From NCBI GenBank assembly GCA_024401305.1, contig JAKSLI010000002.1:1-64000 (forward strand): DNA of 64,000 bases, read 5' to 3'. Positions 44,262 through 51,928 of the stretch are shown here, one piece after another. Source of the stretch: Bacteroidaceae bacterium (lineage in GTDB: Bacteria > Bacteroidota > Bacteroidia > Bacteroidales > Bacteroidaceae). Below the pieces are notes generated by a model. That model saw only the letters and a program-made list of their open reading frames with translations. It searched no databases and was not told the DNA's origin. Each line of letters starts with the position of its first letter. Position 1 is the first letter of the stretch. The position numbers and the translations under genes are program-made.

Positions 44262-44747
44262 ATGAAGAAACTTATTCTATTTACTCTCACACTTATCATC
44301 TCATGCCTCTCTGTATCAGCGCAAAGCATTGCAGATCAGGCAGCAGCAAAAGACCGTGAAATCGCAGCTCTCAAGAAGCAACTTGCAGAGCGAGAGGCTC
44401 GTTTGCGCCTCGAACAGCCAGGCAACCTCATGCCAACAGTCTATTTCCAGCAGAACTCTTCCATTGTGACAAGCCCTAACGACCCTCCTATCGAAATGAT
44501 TGCAAACTATATCAAGGCTCGTCCAAATGCCATTGTCGAGATTCGCGGATACGCATCTGTCGATGAATCAAACCCACGCACACTCTGCAAGGCAAGAGTT
44601 GACGCCGTTGCCAACGAACTCATGGTGAAATACGGCATCAACCCACAGCAACTCAGAATCATCGTATATGGAGCAACCAACATCTTCTACAAGACTCCAT
44701 CATACAACCGCCTCGTAACATTCCACGACAAGAATATGCAGAAATGA
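44262..44747 (+). CDS. OmpA-like domain protein
   Basis: A 161-residue exported protein. The signal peptide (1-20, ending SVSAQ) is followed by a short coiled coil (AAAKDREIAALKKQLAERE). An OmpA-type domain comes next: VYFQQNSSIVTSPNDPPIEM, then AIVEIRGYASVDESNPRTLCKARVDAVA-like text corresponding to the G-x-A/T-D-x-x-G core. The usual peptidoglycan-binding Asp/Arg pair appears as E-n-R. It probably tethers to peptidoglycan or stands as a truncated relative. Confidence 0.82.
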   Translation: MKKLILFTLTLIISCLSVSAQSIADQAAAKDREIAALKKQLAEREARLRLEQPGNLMPTVYFQQNSSIVTSPNDPPIEMIANYIKARPNAIVEIRGYASVDESNPRTLCKARVDAVANELMVKYGINPQQLRIIVYGATNIFYKTPSYNRLVTFHDKNMQK

Positions 44748-44815
44748 TGACTAATGACGAATGGCTAATGACTAATGACTGATGCCCCTCATTACTCAAT
44801 ACTCATTACTCAATA
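44748..44815. repeat. inverted-arm tandem spacer (GACTAATG / CTCATTA)
   Basis: The left arm is made of ACTAATG and GCTAATG words, the right arm of CTCATTACTCAATA words, roughly complementary. It begins at the stop of the OmpA-like gene. A further GC-containing hairpin (TGCGCCAT 44843-44850 with ATGGCGCA 44874-44881) follows before the tRNA-Glu promoter. Confidence 0.6.
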
Positions 44816-44899
44816 CTCCGAAATTTGATAATTATTAAGAAATGCGCCATTAGGTGCCGATTATAGGCATTTGATGGCGCACTTTTCATAAAAAAGCAT

Positions 44900-44907
44900 T
44901 ACCTTTG
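44900..44907 (+). promoter_or_regulatory. -7 box of the tRNA-Glu promoter
   Basis: TACCTTTG, 18 bases before the mature tRNA-Glu 5' end. No good TTTG at -33. Confidence 0.65.
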
Positions 44908-44925
44908 CACCCGCAAACAAGCAAT

Positions 44926-44999
44926 GCTGGATTCGTCTAGTGGTCCAGGACGCCTGCCTCTCACGCAGGAGATCACGGGTTCGACTCCCGTATCCAGTA
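44926..44999 (+). tRNA. tRNA-Glu(CTC)
   Basis: A full cloverleaf of 74 nt. The acceptor GCTGGAT pairs with ATCCAGT, the anticodon stem is CCTGC/GCAGG with loop CTCTCAC (anticodon CTC), and the T stem is ACGGG/CCCGT with loop TTCGACT. The discriminator is A and the next three bases are CCA. It decodes GAG. It is monocistronic with its own promoter and terminator. Confidence 0.95.
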
Positions 45000-45003
45000 C
45001 CAG

Positions 45004-45035
45004 AAAAGGAGAAACCCAAAAGGTTTCTCCTTTTT
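45004..45035 (+). terminator. terminator of tRNA-Glu
   Basis: AAAAGGAGAAACC (45004-45016), loop CAAAA, GGTTTCTCCTTTT (45022-45034), continuing into T. A textbook intrinsic terminator directly after the tRNA. Confidence 0.9.
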
Positions 45036-45082
45036 CTTTGTGCCTATTGTGCTTCCTTCTTGTGGAAGCTCCGTTTTTTCAT

Positions 45083-45323
45083 TGATACTATTTTGTCAGA
45101 ATATCCCTTGGTTTTCAAAACTCTGCGGGATTCAATAAAAAACTCACGGTAAAACGACCAAAAACTCATAGAGATATTTTATTTTCTCCGTGAGTTTTTG
45201 GTCGTTTTACCGTGAGTTTTTTTACGCTTTTCTAACACATTGATTTTTAATTTGTTACAAAACTCTTAAAAATCGAGTGAAATAGAAAAGAATATGATCG
45301 AAACACTGATACTATTTTGTCAG
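45083..45323. mobile_element. element with 17-base direct repeats and a 32-base perfect inverted repeat
   Basis: TGATACTATTTTGTCAG occurs at 45083-45099 and 45307-45323. Between them, 45137-45168 and 45191-45222 are perfect complements over 32 bases with a 22-base loop. The words ACCGTGAGTTTTTGGTCGT and CATAGAGATATT are shared with the element at 25362-25751. No ORF is inside. It could be a small non-autonomous element or a structured RNA region. Confidence 0.6.
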
Positions 45324-45351
45324 TAAGCAGTTGGAATTTATGCCACGAACA

Positions 45352-46830
45352 TTAGAGAATAGACTCTACTGTAGCGAGCATACCCTTTGACTGGATGTCA
45401 TCGAGGAAGCCCTTGATCATGGCAGTGAGACCTGGAATCTCGTTGAGGTCGCTCTTCCAAACTTCTGTCATAGCGAGAACGCCTTCTGCAACCTTCTGAG
45501 TGTCGCCTGTTGCCCAAAGGTCTGTGAGCTTCTGCATGATTGCTGGATCGTCGTTTGGAGTGATAGGAGCACCGTCCTCACGAACACCACCCTTGTAGTA
45601 TGTGATGATTGCAGCGAGACCGAGAACAAGACCCTTAGGAAGTTCGCCCTTGCGCTCGAGGTAGATCTTGAGACCTGGGAGGTCGCGTGTCTCATACTTA
45701 GGGAATGAGTTGAGCATGATAGATGTTACCTGGTGGTCAACGAATGGGTTGTTGAAGCGCTCGAGTACGTCAGCACCGAACTTCTCAAGTTCTTCCATTG
45801 GGAGGTTGAGAGTCTGCATGAGCTCTTCGAACTGTACCTTGTGGATGTACTTGCCAAGGATAGGGTGGTTGCAAGCGTCGCGAACGATGTTCACGCCTGA
45901 GAGGTAAGTGACAGGAGAGAGAACAGTGTGAGGGCCGTTGAGGAGAGTAACCTTACGCTCGTGGTATGGCTTCTCAGACTCAGCGATGAGTACGTGGAGA
46001 CCAGCCTTCTCTGCAGGGAATTCCTTGCGGAGGTCTTCGATAGACATGTTCTCTGGCTTCTCGATAACCCAGAGGTGGAAGATTTCTGCCTGAACAACGA
46101 GGTTGTCGTTGTAAGAGATCTTCTCGCGGATTTCGTTGATCTCGTGGCGTGGGAAGCCAGGAACGATACGGTCAACGAGAGTAGCACAAACATAGTTGTA
46201 CTTCTCAACCCACTCCTTGAAGCCTTCGTAGTCAGCACCGAAGTCGTCCTTCCAGAGCTCGATGTACTGAGCGATGCACTCCTTGAGCTTGTGGCCGTTG
46301 AGGAAGATGAGCTCGCAAGGCATGATGATAAGACCCTTCTCAGGATCGCCAGCGAATGTCTGGTAACGACGATAGAGGAACTGAACGAGCTTGCCTGGGT
46401 AAGAAGAAGCAGGAGCGTCAGAAAGCTTGCAAGCAGGATCGAAAGCGATACCAGCCTCAGTAGTGTTAGAGATTACGAAGCGGATTTCTGGCTGATCAGC
46501 GAGAGCCATGTAAGCCCAGTTCTGTGAGTATGGGTTGATAGCGCGAGAGATAACGTCGATACGCTCGAGAGTGTTCACTGGTTCGCCGTTCTCACGACCC
46601 TGAAGGTTTACGTGATAGAGACAGTCCTGACCGTTGAGCCAGTCAACCATACCGCGCTCGATAGGCTGAACAACTACAACAGAGCCGTTGAAGTCTGTCT
46701 TCTGGTCCATGTTCCATACAATCCAATCTACGAATGCGCGGAGGAAGTTACCTTCGCCAAACTGAACGATTTTCTCAGGCATCACGCTCTTAGGAGCGGT
46801 GCGCTTGTTGAGTTCTTGAAGTTTTGCCAT
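45352..46830 (-). CDS. uxaB: tagaturonate reductase
   Basis: A 492-residue NADH-dependent dehydrogenase of the mannitol dehydrogenase family that reduces tagaturonate to altronate in galacturonate breakdown. IVQFGEGNFLRAFVDWIVW is the N-terminal dinucleotide fold, and FVISNTTEAGIAFD and KVTLLNGPHTVLSPVTYLSG carry conserved catalytic residues. It feeds altronate to UxaA (37910-39400). The two genes are on opposite strands about 6 kb apart. The isomerase uxaC is not in the window. Confidence 0.95.
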   Translation of the reverse strand: MAKLQELNKRTAPKSVMPEKIVQFGEGNFLRAFVDWIVWNMDQKTDFNGSVVVVQPIERGMVDWLNGQDCLYHVNLQGRENGEPVNTLERIDVISRAINPYSQNWAYMALADQPEIRFVISNTTEAGIAFDPACKLSDAPASSYPGKLVQFLYRRYQTFAGDPEKGLIIMPCELIFLNGHKLKECIAQYIELWKDDFGADYEGFKEWVEKYNYVCATLVDRIVPGFPRHEINEIREKISYNDNLVVQAEIFHLWVIEKPENMSIEDLRKEFPAEKAGLHVLIAESEKPYHERKVTLLNGPHTVLSPVTYLSGVNIVRDACNHPILGKYIHKVQFEELMQTLNLPMEELEKFGADVLERFNNPFVDHQVTSIMLNSFPKYETRDLPGLKIYLERKGELPKGLVLGLAAIITYYKGGVREDGAPITPNDDPAIMQKLTDLWATGDTQKVAEGVLAMTEVWKSDLNEIPGLTAMIKGFLDDIQSKGMLATVESIL

Positions 46831-46884
46831 TTTTTTGTTAGTTATTATAAAAGTTTTTGGTTTTTTGTTTTAGGTTTTTGGTTT

Positions 46885-46973
46885 GGGACCCAGCGGAAAA
46901 CCGCTGGGCACGGGGGCTAATTTTAGCCTTTAGCTTTTAGCCTTTACCCTTTAGCCTCGCAGCTAGCTGCGAA
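46885..46973. repeat. GGGTAAAGGC-family arm (copy E) joined to an AGCCCCCGTGCCC hairpin
   Basis: Hairpin CCCAGCGG-AAAA-CCGCTGGG (46889-46908), then TAGCCTTT words including TTTACCC, then TCGCAGCT/AGCTGCGA (46957-46972). Only one arm of the element is present. The other side is replaced by a hairpin that, read on the minus strand, begins AGCCCCCGTGCCC as at 18621. The right hairpin ends two bases from the rlmH stop. Confidence 0.7.
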
Positions 46974-47444
46974 CTACTCATGATGATAAGGTTCACCCTT
47001 AATGATTGTGCAGGCGCGGTAGAGTTGCTCTGCGAAGATGAGTCGCACCATCTGATGCGAGAATGTCATCTTTGAAAGCGAGATCTTCTCGTTAGCCCGA
47101 GCATAGACGTCCTTTGAGAAACCGTAAGGTCCGCCGATGATGAACACCAGTCGCTTTGCCGTCTGCTGCTTCTTCTCTATCCACGAAGCATACTCGACGC
47201 TGCGGAACTCCTTGCCGTGCTCGTCGAGAAGAACGACGGTGTCGGAAGTCTGCAGTAGCTTCAGTATCAGTTCACCCTCCTTCTGCTTCTGCTGTTCCTC
47301 GGAAAGATTCTTCGAATTCTTGAGGTCTGCTATGACCTGAATGTCAAACGGGATGTAGTGGTTTATGCGCGAAACATAGTCTTCTATCGCCGTTTGATAC
47401 ATCTTGTTGTCGGTCTTTCCTATGAGGATAAGGGTGGCTTTCAT
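46974..47444 (-). CDS. rlmH: 23S rRNA (pseudouridine1915-N3)-methyltransferase RlmH
   Basis: A 156-residue SPOUT-fold methyltransferase that modifies helix 69 of 23S rRNA using S-adenosylmethionine. VVLLDEHGKEFRSVEYASWI and LVFIIGGPYGFSKDVYARAN (the SAM-binding trefoil knot) and the C-terminal EQLYRACTIIKGEPYHHE are family signatures. The ATG at 47444 lies just after the promoter. The longer frame would cover the -7 box. Confidence 0.96.
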   Translation of the reverse strand: MKATLILIGKTDNKMYQTAIEDYVSRINHYIPFDIQVIADLKNSKNLSEEQQKQKEGELILKLLQTSDTVVLLDEHGKEFRSVEYASWIEKKQQTAKRLVFIIGGPYGFSKDVYARANEKISLSKMTFSHQMVRLIFAEQLYRACTIIKGEPYHHE

Positions 47445-47449
47445 AGGGG

Positions 47450-47481
47450 CAAAGTTACGCTTTTTTCTTCGGTTTTGCAAA
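47450..47481 (-). promoter_or_regulatory. promoter of rlmH
   Basis: Minus strand: TTTG (47478-47481), 20 bases, TAACTTTG (47450-47457). It lies five bases from the start codon, so the leader is very short. Confidence 0.75.
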
Positions 47482-47563
47482 ATCTACTTTACAAATAATG
47501 GCATCAAAATGCAAAAAAGTGGTTTTTTATCAATTAATTAACAAAGATAGCTTTGCTTTTGTT

Positions 47564-47571
47564 TACCTTTG
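47564..47571 (+). promoter_or_regulatory. -7 box of the tamB promoter
   Basis: TACCTTTG, 12 bases before the ATG of the TamB-domain gene and divergent from rlmH. Confidence 0.65.
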
Positions 47572-47583
47572 CAGTGAAATAAC

Positions 47584-50500
47584 ATGAAGAAGTTCCTAGC
47601 TCAACTTTTCAAAATAATCGTCTGGATGGTGGCTTCCATTTACTTTATAGCCATCGTTCTGACGCATATCCCTTTTGTCCAAAAACGATTGGGAGAGGAA
47701 GTTGCTGCCGTTCTGGCAAAGGAGCTTGACACTTACGTAAGCATAGGCAGCATCAATCTTGGCTTCCTCAATCATGTTGTCATTGAGGATGTCGAGATTA
47801 AGGACAAACAGAAGGAAACACTGCTCAAGGCGGAAACAATAGCTGCCACTCCCGACCTCCTTGACATTCTCAAGGGAAAGGTCACACTGAACGCGGCACA
47901 GCTCTTCGGCGCAAACATCAGGCTGTACAAAGAGACGGCGGATTCCGACCTCAACTGCCAGTTCATCATCGACAAACTCAGCAATCCGGATAGCAAGGAA
48001 CCTAGCAAACTGCAACTCCGCATAAACACTTGCATCATAAGGAACACATCCGTAACCTACGATCTCCGCTATCTTCCACAAAAGCATGGTGGCATCATCG
48101 ATACCAACCATATCAAGCTTAGCAATCTCAGCGCAAATGTGGTGCTCTATGAACTCAAGGAAGGTGATATTGACCTTGCTATCAAGAAGTTGGCGTTCAA
48201 GGAAGCGAAAGGACTGGAACTGCAGAACCTGGCTTGCGATTTCTCGAAACAGAAGAATATCCTGAAGTTGAAGTCTGTTGACATGAGGCTCGCAGATGGC
48301 AGTTTACATTCCGACTCCATCACATACAACACCGACCGCAACAAGTTCCACGGTGATGTTGACGCAACATACAAGGACCTCTCGATAAACGCCCTGCTGT
48401 ATGGCGGAGAAGAACAGATTGTTGTTGACAAGCTGAACATCAAGAACGACGAAAACACCCTTCGTCTCCACGGCAAAGGTGCTGTTGACATTATGTCGCT
48501 CAAGGGCATAGAATGGCGAGCAGACATAACCGACTCGCACATAGATGTCCAGGAACTCAGGAAAACCGTTTACGACATCACGGGAGCAAGCATCGGACAG
48601 TTGCCAAAAGCCGTTGAAGACGCTCGATACATTAGTTTCTCTGGCAAGACAAACGGTTTGCTGGAGAACGGTTTCAAGGACAATCCGCTGGCAAAGATCA
48701 ACGGAAACATTGACGGCGAACTCAAGTCTGGTTTCGGAGATGCCGTGCTCAACATCACGAAGACTCCTGAGAACCTGAATGCCAAGATAGACACCGACAA
48801 CCTTCAGCTCGGCAAGATCCTGAACGATGGCAGATTCAATACTGTCAGCGCAAATCTGGAAACCTCAATGCCTGTTTCGCTCCTGTCATCACTTGGCAAT
48901 GGCGTTCAGCTCGAGAACCTCCACGACTTGGCGTTGAAGGGCGAATTGAAGCACTTTGACTTCGACGGAAAGGCATTCAAGAACATCGTTGCCGACCTCA
49001 CGCTCAACAACAGCATTCTTGACGGAAAACTGAAGGTCGCTCCACAGAATATCGCGTCGTTTGATGCCGATATGCACCTGAACATCAGCGGTTTGAAGGA
49101 CAAGAAACTCATCGGACAGCTCACCCTCAACAATCTTTCGTACGAGAAATACCATCTCAACCAGGTTCATGCCGACCTGAAGGAGAACATGGCTGAAATC
49201 AAAACCGATTTGGCTGAGGCAACCATTACCGGCGACATTGACAAGAAGAACATAAACTCCGATGTCCATGTTTACGACATGGCAAAGGTTGACAAGATTC
49301 TGGGACTTGGCATTGATGCGCAAGGTGCTGTGGATGCCAATATTCACCTCCGTGGCGACTCCATCTTCGGCAACATAAACTCACAGGAACTCAATGTCTC
49401 TTCATTGAATCTGCACAATGTGAATGCTGATTTCGACATGATTGGCAAGCGTATCAACTCGCAGATCACTCTCGACAACGGCAGCTATACCAACAATCTT
49501 CGCCTTGACTTCAAATCCACAGTCAATCTTCTGGAGAACGCCAATGGCGGCATTTCCGGTGTAGATGTAAACATCAAGCCTTCACAGGTCTTTGTTCGCG
49601 ACACGCTCTTCAACATTTCTGACAGTCATGTTCGCTACAACAACAATGTCTTGGCAATCCATGACCTTGAGATAAAGCACGGACAGCAGCATGTGATAAT
49701 CAACGGACGCGCCGACAAGGAGTCGAACGATTCCATCGTTGCCGACATCAACGACATTGATGTGCCATACATCCTTAACTTCGTGAAGTTCAGCTCTGTA
49801 AGTTTCGAAGGCAAGGCATCGGGCATGGCAGTGGTAAAGAAGCTGTTCTCTACTCCTGAGGCAAACGCCATGCTCACCGTCGAAGACTTCAAGTTCGAAC
49901 ACGGTCGCATGGGAACTCTCTACGCGAAAGCCTTCTGGAATGACGAGGATTCACAGATCGACATCGACGCTCTCTGCGACGACGAGGGCAGAACGACCAA
50001 GATTGACGGCTATGTATCGCCAAAACGCAACTACATCGACCTCGGCATAGAAGCCAATAACACCCGTGGAGAGTTTGTCGGCAACTATTGCAAGAGCTTC
50101 CTTTCTAACACGGAGCTTGAGTGCACTGGCAACTGTCGCGTCTGGGGCGACCTCAGCTATGTGAACCTTACAGGCGTTCTCACCGCAACCGGAAAGATGC
50201 ATGTGAAGGCGCTTGGCACTGACTACACCCTGAAGAATCAGGTGGTGGAAATGATCCCGAACGACATTGTCTTCATGAACGACACCATCCGCGACAAGTA
50301 CGGTCGTATCGGCGTGGTCACTGGCAGTCTTCACCATCAGTATCTTTCTCGCCTTACCTTCGATGTCAATGTGAAGCCATACAACATGCTATGCTATGAC
50401 TTCCCAACCTATGGCAACGAGATATTCTTCGGAAAGGCTTTCTGCTCAGGCGATTGCGACATAATCGGTCGCCCGGGAAGCATAACCTTCAATGTCAATG

Positions 50501-51657
50501 CGAAGGCTGAGAAGGGTTCGTTCATTGAATACAACGCTTCAAATCCGGATGCCATCACTGGCCAGCAGTTCATAAAGTGGAACAACCGCACCATCTACAA
50601 GAACGCTTTGCCAAGTTACGATGCCGACGATTTCAACTCCGACATCCGCCTGAATGTGACCGGAACCGTCGATCCGCAGTCAACTCTCCGCGTGCTCATG
50701 GACAGCAAGAGCGGCGACATGATTACGCTTCACGGCAGCGGCGACCTTCGTGCCACATATTATAATAAAGGAAAGTTCGAACTTTACGGCAACTACGCAG
50801 TGGAGTCGGGCACCTATAACATGACCATCCAGAACCTTATCCAGAAGAAGTTCCAGTTCCAGGATGGCAGTCAGATTGTCTTTGGCGGTGAACCTTACGA
50901 CGCAGCCCTTTCGCTCAAGGCAAAATATTCGGTCAACGGCGTGCCGCTCAGCGACCTCCAGATAGGCAACAGCTTCAAGAACAACAATGTGCATGTGGAC
51001 TGCATCATGGACATTACCGGCACTCCTGACCATCCTGTCGTGGACTTCGACCTTGACCTTCCTACCGTAAATGCCGACGCGAAGTCCATGATAAATTCGC
51101 TTCTGAACTCTGAGCAGGAAAAGAACCAGCAGGTAATCTACCTTCTTGCCATCGGTCGTTTCTATACGGCTGAGACTGCTGCCGGTGGCGATGCAGAGCG
51201 TCAGAGCCAGGCTTCGCTTGCCATGCAGAGTTTCCTGAGTGGAACTATCAGTCAGCAGATAAACAATGCCCTCGGTGCTGTCACGAAAAACAACAACTGG
51301 AACCTCGGTGCAAACATTGCTCCGGGCGACGAAGGTCTTTACAATGCGGAATACGAAGGCTTGCTTTCCGGTTCGCTTCTCAACAACCGTCTGCTCATAA
51401 ACGGCGAGTTTGGCTATCGCGACAACCCTAACTCATCGTCGTCGTTCATCGGCGACTTCGATGTGCGCTATCTTCTTGTGCCAAACGGAAACATCGCTGT
51501 CCGCGTTTACAACCAGACCAACGACCGCTACTTTACCCGTTCTTCGCTCAATACGCAGGGTCTCGGTATGATCTTCAAGTACGACTTCCAGCGTATTCTC
51601 GCTCGCAAGCGCAGGAACTTCTTCAAGAACCTTTCTCGTGAAAAGGGTGCGAAATAG
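47584..51657 (+). CDS. translocation/assembly module TamB domain protein
   Basis: A 1357-residue AsmA/TamB-family protein that bridges the inner and outer membranes and is linked to outer-membrane protein assembly and phospholipid transport. One N-terminal membrane anchor (about residues 8-28) is followed by very long beta-rich repeats. The C-terminal DUF490 domain (about 960-1335) has GSFIEYNASNPDAITGQQF, ESGTYNMTIQNL and MGIFKYD-like text near the end. The length is normal for Bacteroidota. No adjacent tamA was found. Confidence 0.92.
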   Translation: MKKFLAQLFKIIVWMVASIYFIAIVLTHIPFVQKRLGEEVAAVLAKELDTYVSIGSINLGFLNHVVIEDVEIKDKQKETLLKAETIAATPDLLDILKGKVTLNAAQLFGANIRLYKETADSDLNCQFIIDKLSNPDSKEPSKLQLRINTCIIRNTSVTYDLRYLPQKHGGIIDTNHIKLSNLSANVVLYELKEGDIDLAIKKLAFKEAKGLELQNLACDFSKQKNILKLKSVDMRLADGSLHSDSITYNTDRNKFHGDVDATYKDLSINALLYGGEEQIVVDKLNIKNDENTLRLHGKGAVDIMSLKGIEWRADITDSHIDVQELRKTVYDITGASIGQLPKAVEDARYISFSGKTNGLLENGFKDNPLAKINGNIDGELKSGFGDAVLNITKTPENLNAKIDTDNLQLGKILNDGRFNTVSANLETSMPVSLLSSLGNGVQLENLHDLALKGELKHFDFDGKAFKNIVADLTLNNSILDGKLKVAPQNIASFDADMHLNISGLKDKKLIGQLTLNNLSYEKYHLNQVHADLKENMAEIKTDLAEATITGDIDKKNINSDVHVYDMAKVDKILGLGIDAQGAVDANIHLRGDSIFGNINSQELNVSSLNLHNVNADFDMIGKRINSQITLDNGSYTNNLRLDFKSTVNLLENANGGISGVDVNIKPSQVFVRDTLFNISDSHVRYNNNVLAIHDLEIKHGQQHVIINGRADKESNDSIVADINDIDVPYILNFVKFSSVSFEGKASGMAVVKKLFSTPEANAMLTVEDFKFEHGRMGTLYAKAFWNDEDSQIDIDALCDDEGRTTKIDGYVSPKRNYIDLGIEANNTRGEFVGNYCKSFLSNTELECTGNCRVWGDLSYVNLTGVLTATGKMHVKALGTDYTLKNQVVEMIPNDIVFMNDTIRDKYGRIGVVTGSLHHQYLSRLTFDVNVKPYNMLCYDFPTYGNEIFFGKAFCSGDCDIIGRPGSITFNVNAKAEKGSFIEYNASNPDAITGQQFIKWNNRTIYKNALPSYDADDFNSDIRLNVTGTVDPQSTLRVLMDSKSGDMITLHGSGDLRATYYNKGKFELYGNYAVESGTYNMTIQNLIQKKFQFQDGSQIVFGGEPYDAALSLKAKYSVNGVPLSDLQIGNSFKNNNVHVDCIMDITGTPDHPVVDFDLDLPTVNADAKSMINSLLNSEQEKNQQVIYLLAIGRFYTAETAAGGDAERQSQASLAMQSFLSGTISQQINNALGAVTKNNNWNLGANIAPGDEGLYNAEYEGLLSGSLLNNRLLINGEFGYRDNPNSSSSFIGDFDVRYLLVPNGNIAVRVYNQTNDRYFTRSSLNTQGLGMIFKYDFQRILARKRRNFFKNLSREKGAK

Positions 51658-51766
51658 TTCGCATCCTTAAGATGCCATTTTGGCACATGGACATTACAAA
51701 CATCAAGTTTTCAACAACAAAGAAATGATTTGTATGCATTTCATTTTTTTCTCGTTCTAAAATCCT

Positions 51767-51774
51767 TAACTTTG
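51767..51774 (+). promoter_or_regulatory. -7 box of the susC-susD promoter
   Basis: TAACTTTG, 155 bases before the susC ATG. The leader between holds a possible 8-codon ORF starting at 51780 and no strong hairpin. The 271-base gap after tamB has no gene. Confidence 0.65.
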
Positions 51775-51928
51775 CGCCATGAAATCAATGACTAACCGTT
51801 ATTAGACTAACCCTACGACAAAGGAAGAGACGTCGCGAATATCGTGCGTACATTAATTATAATAACCCTGTGTAATGACCAACAGTTAAGGAAAAATCCA
51901 CAATAATACATAACCAAATTTATCAACA

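Noticed and set aside
44940..45152. 70-codon frame over tRNA-Glu and its terminator
   Set aside because: It reads through a complete tRNA and a terminator hairpin.
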